Assembly (NCBI GenBank): GCA_002423155.1
Contig: DIUV01000058.1
Location: 1 to 9,480 of the forward strand
DNA from: Alphaproteobacteria bacterium UBA6149
GTDB lineage: Bacteria > Pseudomonadota > Alphaproteobacteria > Rickettsiales > UBA998
DNA length: 9,480 nt
Direction of reading: 5' to 3'
A model generated the notes under the pieces. The model had not been told where the DNA came from, searched no databases, and saw only the letters and a program-made list of their open reading frames with translations. Position numbers and translations under genes: made by a program. Every line of letters starts with the position of its first letter. The stretch's first letter is position 1. Positions 1-6,511 of the stretch are shown here, one piece after another.

Positions 1-23
1 AATAAATTTAATTGGACAGTAGT

Positions 24-131
24 GGACGAAAGTCTGGATCCAGTCTATCAACAAGCGGATATTTCTTTATAAACTAAAAGATTTCCCTTTGTGGCGACAC
101 TGGATCCCGACTTTCTTCGGGATGACGACGG
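24..131. repeat. Decayed palindromic repeat of the GTCATNCC/GGNATCC group
   Basis: The right arm (about 99-131) reads CTGGATCCCGACTTTCTTCG followed by GGATGACGACGG, a self-complementary hairpin ending in the same GGATGACGACGG as the element at 3627-3720. The left part (about 31-48) has CTGGATCCAGTCTATC, matching the inner left arm of the element at 7858-8056 (CTGGTATCCAGTCTATCC); the following TTTATAAAC is also shared. The outer left arm (GTCAT...) is not recognisable, so this copy is degraded. The left boundary is approximate. Confidence 0.6.
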
Positions 132-258
132 ATGTTATTTATACAAATAGTTAGTTCTATAATTGATGGCAATATAGTCAAATATTCCTATAAATGGCAA
201 TGATTATTATGAAATCAAAAATTTTATGGCAAAACTTTCTGTGCAAAATTTTCTATTG

Positions 259-287
259 TTGTTTTATTTATTTTAAACACCTATAAA
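259..287 (+). promoter_or_regulatory. Candidate promoter of the transglycosylase gene, possibly leaderless
   Basis: A TATAAA box at 282-287 lies 17 bases after TTGTTT (259-264) and only 6 bases before the ATG at 294. No Shine-Dalgarno sequence precedes that ATG (AACACCTATAAAATCGCC). If the box is a true -10, transcription would start at about the ATG and the mRNA would be leaderless. The -35 match is poor (3 of 6) and the region is very AT-rich, so chance is a serious alternative. The rest of 132-258 is AT-rich with no gene seen. Confidence 0.22.
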
Positions 288-293
288 ATCGCC

Positions 294-2219
294 ATGAAAA
301 ATCTACGCCCATTATTTTTTGCTCTTACTGCTCTGTTTTTACTAAGCAAACCTGTATTTGCTAGTGATGTAGAAAAACAGGCATTTAAGGCGATTGAACG
401 CAAAAACTGGGATGATGCGTTAGCCAATATACGCTCTTCTAATGATGCTTATTTAAAAACTGCGGTAACTTGGTATGTACTAACCCAAGGAAATATCGTT
501 GCAGATTTTGCTAGTTTTAATAGTTTTATAAGCAAACATCCAAATTGGCCGCAGGAAGAAAAACTCCTCACGCGAGCAGAAATTGCTCTATTGGGAGAGC
601 ATAATAGCGAAGCAGAAATATATGATTGGTTTAAAAAACATCCGCCCATAACCCCAGCAGGAAAATTGCGCATGGCAGAGTTGCAAAATAAAGCAACCCC
701 AGAATTAGTAACTTATGCTTGGGCAGAAGGGGATTTTACCCCCAAGCAAGAAGCGGATATGCTAAGAGATTATAGTAAAATTCTGGATTTTAAGCAACAT
801 GTACGCCGACTAGATAGATTATTGTGGGAAGGGAAATTTGCCGCTACCACCCATTTACTAGCACGAGTACCAGAAGGTTATTTTGCCTTATTTAAAGCGC
901 GAATGGCACTGGCGAATGGCGCTAAAGATGCTAATTGGTGGCTCAAAAAAATCCCCCCCAGCTTGCAAAATGATGCTGGATTAATTTATGAAAAAATGAA
1001 ATATGCGGCCGCGCGGAATAACCAGAATGAAGTGCTTGCTGCTTTGCAAAAAGCACCATCTAATGTACCCCATCCAGAATTATGGTGGAAATACCGCAAA
1101 CTACATATTCGCCGCGCAATGGAGCATAATAATTATCAACTAGCGGCTCAATTAGCTGCTAAACATAGCTTAGATGAAAGTGATCCGCAAGACTATACAG
1201 AAGCCCTATGGCTAAGGGGATGGATTGCTTATAGCTATCTAAATAAACCTGAAGAGGCTTATAAACATTTTTCTAAGCTTTATGATGATTCCGACACTAC
1301 TTTATCACGTTCTCGCGGAGCCTACTGGGCAGCGCGGGCCGCGTTGCAGCTGAAAAAAACTAAAGAAGCGAATGACTGGTTCAAAAAAGCCGCCGCCATG
1401 CCCTATAGTTTTTATGGGCAATTGGCGACAGAAAAACTAAAAATCGCCTTGAAGCTACCAGCTTCACCCGCTTTTAATGAAGCGGCTTGGAATAATTTTA
1501 TTAATAAAAATGCGCAAGCAATTACCGTTTTGCGCATGGCAAAAGTTGGCGCGGCAGACTTGACTTGGCCATTTATGAAAAATTTGGTTGAACGCGCAAA
1601 AACTCCCCAAGAAGCCCAATTCGCCGCCCGTTTAGGCAAGGAAATAAAACGCCCAGATTTGATGCTCCGCACCGCCCGAGAAGCACTAAAAAAACGGATT
1701 TATCTACAAGATGAAGCATATCCCAGCTTTAAATTGCCTGAAAATCTTCCCGTACCAGCTGCTTTATCTTTGGCGATTATGCGTCAGGAAAGCTCCTTTA
1801 ATCCCACGGCAGAAAGCAGCGCAGGTGCCAAAGGATTGATGCAGATTATGCCTAATACAGCAAAATTATTATCCAAAAAATACGCCATTCCCTATCACAT
1901 AGACATGCTATTTGACTCAAGCTATAACACTCGCATGGGCAGTGCCTATCTGGCAGATTTATTAAATAAATTTGATGGCTCCTACCCCATGAGCATTGCC
2001 GCTTATAATGCAGGACCAGGTCGCCCAAGCAAATGGGCAGAACAATTTGGCTCCCCCAATCGCGGAACGGACTTGGCACTACGCTGGATTGAAACCATTC
2101 CCTTTGGCGAAACCAGAAATTATGTTATGCGCGTGTTAGAAAATTATCAGGTGTACCAACAAATATTATCAGGCGGCACGGCAAAATGCACCGCCGAAGA
2201 AAAATTAATCAGGAGATGA
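294..2219 (+). CDS. slt: Soluble lytic murein transglycosylase (Slt70-like), exported
   Basis: This 641-residue periplasmic enzyme should cleave the MurNAc-GlcNAc bond of peptidoglycan, leaving a 1,6-anhydro-MurNAc end. Residues 1-23 form a signal peptide (MKNLR, a hydrophobic run, then PVFA before S24). A long helical region (about 25-480) rich in W, A and K resembles the alpha-superhelical U/L domains of E. coli Slt70, and the length fits that family. The catalytic SLT domain is C-terminal: the active-site Glu is E499 in MRQESSFNP, followed by GLMQIMP (514-520), AYNAGPG (570-576) and ETRNYV (606-611), the classic family 1 transglycosylase motifs. The ATG at 294 is chosen because the signal peptide starts there; no ribosome binding site is visible. 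The next gene starts 2 bases after its stop, so the two are probably co-transcribed. The family call is secure; the exact symbol is by similarity to Slt70. Confidence 0.93.
   Translation: MKNLRPLFFALTALFLLSKPVFASDVEKQAFKAIERKNWDDALANIRSSNDAYLKTAVTWYVLTQGNIVADFASFNSFISKHPNWPQEEKLLTRAEIALLGEHNSEAEIYDWFKKHPPITPAGKLRMAELQNKATPELVTYAWAEGDFTPKQEADMLRDYSKILDFKQHVRRLDRLLWEGKFAATTHLLARVPEGYFALFKARMALANGAKDANWWLKKIPPSLQNDAGLIYEKMKYAAARNNQNEVLAALQKAPSNVPHPELWWKYRKLHIRRAMEHNNYQLAAQLAAKHSLDESDPQDYTEALWLRGWIAYSYLNKPEEAYKHFSKLYDDSDTTLSRSRGAYWAARAALQLKKTKEANDWFKKAAAMPYSFYGQLATEKLKIALKLPASPAFNEAAWNNFINKNAQAITVLRMAKVGAADLTWPFMKNLVERAKTPQEAQFAARLGKEIKRPDLMLRTAREALKKRIYLQDEAYPSFKLPENLPVPAALSLAIMRQESSFNPTAESSAGAKGLMQIMPNTAKLLSKKYAIPYHIDMLFDSSYNTRMGSAYLADLLNKFDGSYPMSIAAYNAGPGRPSKWAEQFGSPNRGTDLALRWIETIPFGETRNYVMRVLENYQVYQQILSGGTAKCTAEEKLIRR
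2211..2215 (+). promoter_or_regulatory. Ribosome binding site deciding the CDGSH gene start
   Basis: AGGAG lies inside the last codons of the transglycosylase gene, 6 bases before the ATG at 2222. The in-frame ATG at 2216 directly abuts it and cannot be used with it, and a further upstream start at 2186 has no such site. This favours the 79-residue product. Confidence 0.75.
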
Positions 2220-2221
2220 AT

Positions 2222-2461
2222 ATGACCAATTTACCAATTGCTACCCAGAATGAACCCTACCAAGTTGAACTAGAAGCTGGTGATTACAAATGGTGCGCTT
2301 GCGGGCTTTCGCAAAAACAACCATTTTGTGATGGTGCACATTCGGGTTCAGGTTTACATTCAGTGAAGTTTAGTTTGGCAGAGAAAGAAACTAAGTTTTT
2401 ATGTGGTTGCAGACAGACCAAAACTCCGCCTTTTTGTGATGGTTCCCATAGTGGTTTGTAG
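2222..2461 (+). CDS. Double-CDGSH iron-sulfur protein
   Basis: This 79-residue protein carries two complete CDGSH motifs. The first has C25, C27, C36 and H40 (CAC...PFCDGAH); the second has C61, C63, C72 and H76 (CGC...PFCDGSH). In this family each motif binds one redox-active [2Fe-2S] cluster through three Cys and one His. Two motifs in one short chain resemble the CISD3/MiNT type rather than single-motif mitoNEET. No signal peptide or membrane segment is seen, so it is probably cytosolic. The role in bacteria is poorly defined (electron or cluster transfer, redox sensing); nothing here narrows it. It follows the transglycosylase gene by 2 bases and has a good ribosome binding site. A palindromic repeat begins 2 bases after its stop, and the next gene converges from the other strand. 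Confidence 0.92.
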   Translation: MTNLPIATQNEPYQVELEAGDYKWCACGLSQKQPFCDGAHSGSGLHSVKFSLAEKETKFLCGCRQTKTPPFCDGSHSGL

Positions 2462-2463
2462 GA

Positions 2464-2591
2464 CTGCTCCCTCTCCCTCTGGGATGAGCTGAAACATATA
2501 TGTTTCAGGGGGTGAGGGAAGTATCTGCACAAAGAAATAATTTTTGTGCAGAGGTTTCCCTCACCCCTCCCTCTCCCAAAGGGAGAGGGGG
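2464..2591. repeat. Palindromic element copy 1 (CTGC-CCCTCTCCC family), between convergent genes
   Basis: The left arm starts CTGCTCCCTCTCCCTCTGGG and runs to GGTGAGGGAAG; the right arm (about 2555-2591) is TTTCCCTCACCCC then CCTCTCCCAAAGGGAGAGGG. The arms are inverted copies, so the region can form a long hairpin. Inside is a smaller hairpin, CTGCACAAA (2525-2533) with TTTGTGCAG (2543-2551). The same family occurs at 5849-5966. The element starts just after the CDGSH stop and supplies the last codons and stop of the HAD gene. By position it could act as a two-way transcription terminator, but no U-run follows the stems, so that is only inference. Confidence 0.85.
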
Positions 2592-3604
2592 TTCTCCAAC
2601 ACAAAATCTGGCTGCAAATCATGCACACGCTGAGATTTGCTTGCTTCTTGAGTAAGCTGTAATATTTGCTTATCCCACCCCGTCACTGCGTATAATATTT
2701 GCTTACTTTGCTCAAAATCTTCTGCGGCTTCTGCGGCTACTTGCTTACCATAAGCTGCCCAGGCGAATTTTACGCCAGCATTTTGTGCCATGATGCCATC
2801 TTTAAACTTACTATCGCCGACATAGAGCATATCTTGCAAAATTTCTTGCAAAATTTCAGCATATTGCCCTGCCCTAACTTGCAATTTTACGCTTACATCT
2901 GCTTGCAGATTCATATCTTTTGCGAATTCTTTCAATTCTAAATTTTCATCATGAACGATGCTAAAGACTTCTTCGGTTTTTACTTCATTTGGTATTTTTC
3001 CGCATAATTTAGCATCATCTAAACTCAAGTCAGCAAGCAAAAAAGGATGCGGTTTTTTTAGGTAAGTTGAGCTATTAGGATAATTAGAAAACACTTTATG
3101 ATAAGTGCCTTCCAGCTCAACAGGCGCATGGCGAGATGGATAGGTATAAACCCCCTGCACTACTCCGCCTAGCCTCAACCAATCCAAAGCTTGCATAGCA
3201 ATATCGGCCGTGGCTTCGGTGATTATATAAATACGCACGCCTTGGGATTTTAGTTTTTTTAAAGTTTCTACTAATCCTGTATAAACTGTTTTTTTGGTTA
3301 GTTCTTGGCTTTTTACGCGGCGCAGATAGATAGCTTGTTCGCACAATTGGGTGAATTCTTGCTTAGAAAGATTTAGCTCCTGCAAAGCTGGCAGAAGTGA
3401 CCAAACATCCTCATCCCAGTCAGATGCTAATTCTTGGTGCGCTATTGATAATTCCGCATATAAACGCTCACGCGTGATAGTTTTGCCGAATTTTTGCGCG
3501 GTTTCTTGCCAAAAAATAATTGCTTCATTCAGGGCAAGACCATATTCCATCACCTCATCATAGATGGTGTTGTGCAAGTCCATGGCGAGGATTTTGAAGT
3601 TCAT
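2561..3604 (-). CDS. HAD-superfamily hydrolase with variant motif I and element-derived C terminus
   Basis: This 347-residue protein is probably a cytosolic phosphatase of unknown substrate. Motif I is MDLHNT (nucleophile D9, T13), where the usual second Asp (general acid) is H11. Motif II is T129 in IYIITEAT, motif III is K183/K184 in KKPHP, and motif IV is GDSKFKDG with D264 and D269. About 75 residues separate motifs III and IV, more than in simple HAD enzymes, and a long segment after motif I could be a C1-type cap. The ATG at 3604 is chosen over an upstream in-frame TTG at 3619 because GAGGTGG sits 6 bases before it. The final residues (about PLSLWEREG) and the TGA stop come from the palindromic repeat at 2464-2591, so the native C terminus has been replaced or trimmed. 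It follows the HisD-like gene after a 136-base gap holding another repeat. Function beyond the HAD fold is unknown. Confidence 0.82.
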   Translation of the reverse strand: MNFKILAMDLHNTIYDEVMEYGLALNEAIIFWQETAQKFGKTITRERLYAELSIAHQELASDWDEDVWSLLPALQELNLSKQEFTQLCEQAIYLRRVKSQELTKKTVYTGLVETLKKLKSQGVRIYIITEATADIAMQALDWLRLGGVVQGVYTYPSRHAPVELEGTYHKVFSNYPNSSTYLKKPHPFLLADLSLDDAKLCGKIPNEVKTEEVFSIVHDENLELKEFAKDMNLQADVSVKLQVRAGQYAEILQEILQDMLYVGDSKFKDGIMAQNAGVKFAWAAYGKQVAAEAAEDFEQSKQILYAVTGWDKQILQLTQEASKSQRVHDLQPDFVLENPLSLWEREG

Positions 3605-3610
3605 GTTAAA

Positions 3611-3617
3611 CCACCTC
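3611..3617 (-). promoter_or_regulatory. Ribosome binding site of the HAD gene
   Basis: On the - strand GAGGTGG precedes ATG (3604) by 6 bases. It overlaps the alternative TTG start at 3619, which supports the ATG. The palindromic element at 3627-3720 ends only 9 bases upstream of this site. Confidence 0.72.
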
Positions 3618-3626
3618 AATCACTCG

Positions 3627-3720
3627 CCGTCGTCATCCCCGCCTTGTGCGGGGATCTCGGGCTACAAATTCGGTCTTTTTTGTGTCCTCGGATCCCCGTA
3701 CAAGACGGGGATGACGACGG
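3627..3720. repeat. Palindromic element between HisD-like and HAD genes
   Basis: Two 30-base arms (3627-3656 and 3691-3720) are inverted copies differing at 2 positions by eye. The left arm begins CCGTCGTCATCCCCGCCTTG and ends GGGGATC; each arm can also fold alone through its CCCCG/CGGGG halves. The 34-base centre is not palindromic. The first 27 bases of the left arm recur exactly at 9454-9480, at the window edge. It lies in the only long gap in this - strand gene group, and as RNA would form a strong hairpin between hisD-like and HAD coding regions. Confidence 0.88.
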
Positions 3721-3740
3721 ATGGTTTCGAAATTTAACAA

Positions 3741-5102
3741 TCATTTTTTACCATTATTCAATATATCCTGAATAAACGCATCGCTCATATCGTCATTTAT
3801 CTCGCGCAGTTTAATCGCGTTAGAATGCGCAGAAAAACCTTCATAATCAGAGATGGTTACCACTGGGTCTTTCAACGCTGCGTAACCTTCTCGCCCGACC
3901 ATGGCGAGGGAGGTGCGCTTCATATAATCCCAAATTGAGGTGGCGGAATAAGTTTTGGCATGTCCGCCGGTGGGCAAAACGGCGTTTACGCCAATGCCAA
4001 AATTACCCATAACTATAGGCGTAAACTCACCCACGAGAATTTCACCCACATCATAAAGTTGCGGAATAACTTTCTCAGGATTTTTTACCTTTAAATGCAG
4101 ATGTTCTACCGCATATTCATTACAAAACTCAATAGATTCCGCCAAAGAAGACGTTAAAACAATACCGCCATAATTACTAAAACCAGCATTGCAAAATTCT
4201 TGGCGTTTTTCTGGCAGCTGGGCGATTAGTTCAGGCAAAATTTTAGCGATTTTTTCCGCAAGTTCTGCTGAATGAGTTACTAAAATAGAGGCGGAATCGG
4301 GCCCATGCTCCGCTTCATTTAGTAAGTCTAAGGCGGTATTTTTTACATGCGCAGACTCATCCGCCAAAATTAATGCTTCGCTTGGGCCAGCTGGCATTCC
4401 GGGATTAATAATGTCTGAAAGCAAACGCCGCGCCGCTGCCACATAAGAATTGCCGGGTCCTAAAACTTTTACTACTTTGGGGATAGTCTGCGTGCCATAA
4501 GCCAGTGCGGCAATGGCTTGCGCTCCGCCTGCTTTATAAACATTTTTAATGCCGCAAACTTCTGCCGTGAAAAGTGAGGCATCGTCAATACTGCCATTTT
4601 CAGTCGGCGGCGTACACACGGCAATTTTGGGCACTCCTGCGACAATGGCCGGCATAGCGAGCATATACATTACCGAAGGGAAACAGCCTTTTCCGCGCGG
4701 CACATATAACCCAACCGAAGGCAAGGGGGAAATTTGCTCACCTGCCCAAACGCCAGGATTTACTTCAGTCAGCCAACTGCGTTCTTCGCGATCTTTTTGC
4801 ACTTGGTGGAATTTACGCACATTATCGGCGCAAAATCTGATTGCGTCTTTTAATTTATCATCCAAATTTCCGCGTGCATGGGCGAATTCTTCTTCCGTGG
4901 CGCGGATGTTATTTACGTCCACTTTTGCACCATCAAATTTTTGGGCATATTTTACCAAAGCGGCGTCGCCATTTAAGCGCACATCTTCAATAATGGGAGC
5001 GACGATGTCTTTTACGTTATTTATATCAATCTCCGAACGGCGCAGGATGTTCTTGCGCGTATCTGCTGAGATTTCACTTAATTTATAGATATTAATGGTC
5101 AT
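3741..5102 (-). CDS. Histidinol dehydrogenase (HisD) family protein, probable paralogue
   Basis: This 453-residue protein matches HisD along its full length (E. coli HisD has 434): SVGLYVPRGKG (129-139), AGGAQAIAALAYGT (191-204), LGPGN (214-218), MPAGPSEALILAD (236-248), EAEHGPDS (263-270), EYAVEHL (329-335), VNAVLPTGG (372-380) and SAHSNAIKLR (424-433). HisD is a Zn- and NAD-dependent enzyme oxidising L-histidinol to histidine in two steps. By hand alignment to E. coli, catalytic E326/H327 are kept (E333, H334), as are E414 (E421), H262 (H266) and H419 (H426). Zn ligand Q259 is E263, Zn ligand D360 is N367, and substrate residue H367 is A374. The substrate may therefore differ. Its ATG overlaps the stop of the phosphotransferase gene (ATGA) with no good ribosome binding site, suggesting translational coupling. 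No other his gene is nearby. Family certain; histidinol activity doubtful. Confidence 0.88.
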   Translation of the reverse strand: MTINIYKLSEISADTRKNILRRSEIDINNVKDIVAPIIEDVRLNGDAALVKYAQKFDGAKVDVNNIRATEEEFAHARGNLDDKLKDAIRFCADNVRKFHQVQKDREERSWLTEVNPGVWAGEQISPLPSVGLYVPRGKGCFPSVMYMLAMPAIVAGVPKIAVCTPPTENGSIDDASLFTAEVCGIKNVYKAGGAQAIAALAYGTQTIPKVVKVLGPGNSYVAAARRLLSDIINPGMPAGPSEALILADESAHVKNTALDLLNEAEHGPDSASILVTHSAELAEKIAKILPELIAQLPEKRQEFCNAGFSNYGGIVLTSSLAESIEFCNEYAVEHLHLKVKNPEKVIPQLYDVGEILVGEFTPIVMGNFGIGVNAVLPTGGHAKTYSATSIWDYMKRTSLAMVGREGYAALKDPVVTISDYEGFSAHSNAIKLREINDDMSDAFIQDILNNGKK

Positions 5103-6511
5103 TTAGGCTGCACTTTTGCAAAAAAATTAGAAACCACGTCATTACCATTTACTGGCGCGGATGACAACATCATTGATATAGAAAGCCCCAAAGCTGAAGT
5201 TTTTTGCGTATGGAAATTATTATTATTTCCTGCATAGCTGCGCAGATTCATCACCAAACTGGGGCAGCAAAACAAGGCAGAGCGCATATAATCCTGCCAA
5301 TTTTCTGGCAACAAATTTTCATATTTTAGCTTTTGTAACAATGGCTTCCAGATTCGCTCCTGCTTAGAGGTCAAAAAAGCTTCACGCAGGGGGGATAATT
5401 GCCAATTATGGGTTATTTCTACGTAATTATCTTTTATTTTCAATGAAACATCTAAGTTCTTATCCGCTTCCACAGAATCATATAACCATAAAGGATGGGC
5501 AAAAATATTGTGAAAAGTAGTTTTTATTTCCGCTAATAGAGCCGGAATATGCAAGCCAGCAAAAGCAGGATCAAACAAAGAAAGACTGGGCGGATTGCCA
5601 GCATTGAACCAAACATTACCATTATGCGCATCGCCATGGGCGACGAGAGCTGGATATTTATTTTCTGCGGATAAATGTGCTTTTGGTGATAATATATTAA
5701 GGGCTTTTACAAAAGCCTCGTGCAGAGTTTCTTTATATTCTATTCCGTTAATGCGCCATTTTAAGTTTTTTAGTTCGTTGAAATTAATGGTGCATTCAGA
5801 AAAAATAAAGTCTTTATCTTGATAAAATTGCACAAAACGCCCGCCGAACTGCCCCCTCTCCCTCTGGGAGAGGGCTGGGGTGAGGGAAGTCTCCCCACGC
5901 TTTATAGTGCCGTTATTACTAAGACTTCCCTCACCCCGACCCTCTCCCAGAGGTAGAGGGAGTGCAGCGTCATCCACCAAACGATTATAAAACAACTGCA
6001 AAATTGGCTCTTCTTGCAACTCTTCCTGCCCTGCCAAATGCAGCGAATCCAAATAACGCGCACAGCTTAAATCATCAAAATCTTCTTGCGCTTTTATAAC
6101 ATCTGCAAATTCTGCGCCTGAAAATTCGTTACGCTTGCACACATCAAACAAACGCTCCGCCTTTTTTACCTGATATAACAATACTTGCTTGCCCACTTCC
6201 TGCGAGGCATAAACTGGCATTTCCACAGGAAATCCGCCATCTTGCAGTAATTGACTATTGTAATATTCCTTTAGAACATCTTCATTTTCTTCATGATGAA
6301 ACTTAAAAAACAATTCATTAGCACCAGTTTTAACATCAGGTTCACGCAAATAAATAAACCCATTAACCGAATTAAGGCTAAGACTATCACGCCGAATCTG
6401 CACCGAAGCGATTTTTAGGGGGAATAAATCTGTTAAAAACTCCACCAGCAAAAGCTGCGCTTGCTCTACTTCACCTGCTTGGGCTTTTTTTTGGATGCTA
6501 CTTAAGACCAT
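5099..6511 (-). CDS. APH/choline-kinase-like phosphotransferase carrying an in-frame palindromic element
   Basis: This 470-residue protein has the hallmarks of the aminoglycoside phosphotransferase-like kinase fold. K70 in ELFFKF may be the ATP-binding Lys, HGDAHNGN (292-299) is the catalytic loop (D294, N299), and FDPAF (313-317) carries the metal-binding D314. The substrate cannot be told; small-molecule kinases for choline, homoserine, sugars and drugs share these motifs. Residues of about 182-221 (LPLPLGEG...SLTPALSQRERG) are encoded by a palindromic repeat inserted without breaking the frame, just before RFVQFYQDKDF; relatives should lack it. The ATG at 6511 overlaps the toxin gene end by 10 bases, with GGGG a few bases upstream as a weak ribosome binding site. 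The stop overlaps the start of the HisD-like gene (ATGA). Operon membership suggests it acts in the same pathway as the HisD-like enzyme. All key kinase residues remain, so it may still be active. Confidence 0.8.
   Translation of the reverse strand: MVLSSIQKKAQAGEVEQAQLLLVEFLTDLFPLKIASVQIRRDSLSLNSVNGFIYLREPDVKTGANELFFKFHHEENEDVLKEYYNSQLLQDGGFPVEMPVYASQEVGKQVLLYQVKKAERLFDVCKRNEFSGAEFADVIKAQEDFDDLSCARYLDSLHLAGQEELQEEPILQLFYNRLVDDAALPLPLGEGRGEGSLSNNGTIKRGETSLTPALSQRERGQFGGRFVQFYQDKDFIFSECTINFNELKNLKWRINGIEYKETLHEAFVKALNILSPKAHLSAENKYPALVAHGDAHNGNVWFNAGNPPSLSLFDPAFAGLHIPALLAEIKTTFHNIFAHPLWLYDSVEADKNLDVSLKIKDNYVEITHNWQLSPLREAFLTSKQERIWKPLLQKLKYENLLPENWQDYMRSALFCCPSLVMNLRSYAGNNNNFHTQKTSALGLSISMMLSSAPVNGNDVVSNFFAKVQPK
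5849..5966. repeat. Palindromic element copy 2, inserted in frame in a coding region
   Basis: The arms run CTGCCCCCTCTCCCTCTGGG through GGTGAGGGAAGTCT (5849-5892) and AGACTTCCCTCACCCC through GGTAGAGGGAGTGCAG (5922-5966), an inverted pair with CTGC/GCAG ends. The 29-base centre is unpaired. Read on the - strand it encodes about 40 residues with no stop, including SLTPALSQRERG, a peptide often met as translated repeat in proteobacterial annotations. It matches the copy at 2464-2591 in both arms. No clear target duplication was found. Confidence 0.9.

Noticed and set aside
166..232. Three ATGGCAA heptamers upstream of the transglycosylase gene
   Set aside because: Spacing is irregular (28 and 32 bases) and the flanks do not match; likely chance in AT-rich DNA.
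2284..2628. Open frame on the - strand through the palindromic repeat and the CDGSH gene
   Set aside because: It is translated repeat (GRGRGEG-type peptide) plus the antisense of the CDGSH gene.
3603..3740. Possible longer ends (TGTTAAA on both sides) of the element at 3627-3720
   Set aside because: The matching heptamers are separated from the arms by unlike sequence of different length, so a shared outer terminus is not supported.
4549..5088. Long + strand open frame opposite the HisD-like gene
   Set aside because: It lies wholly antisense to a clear HisD-family gene, has no recognisable motifs and no ribosome binding site.
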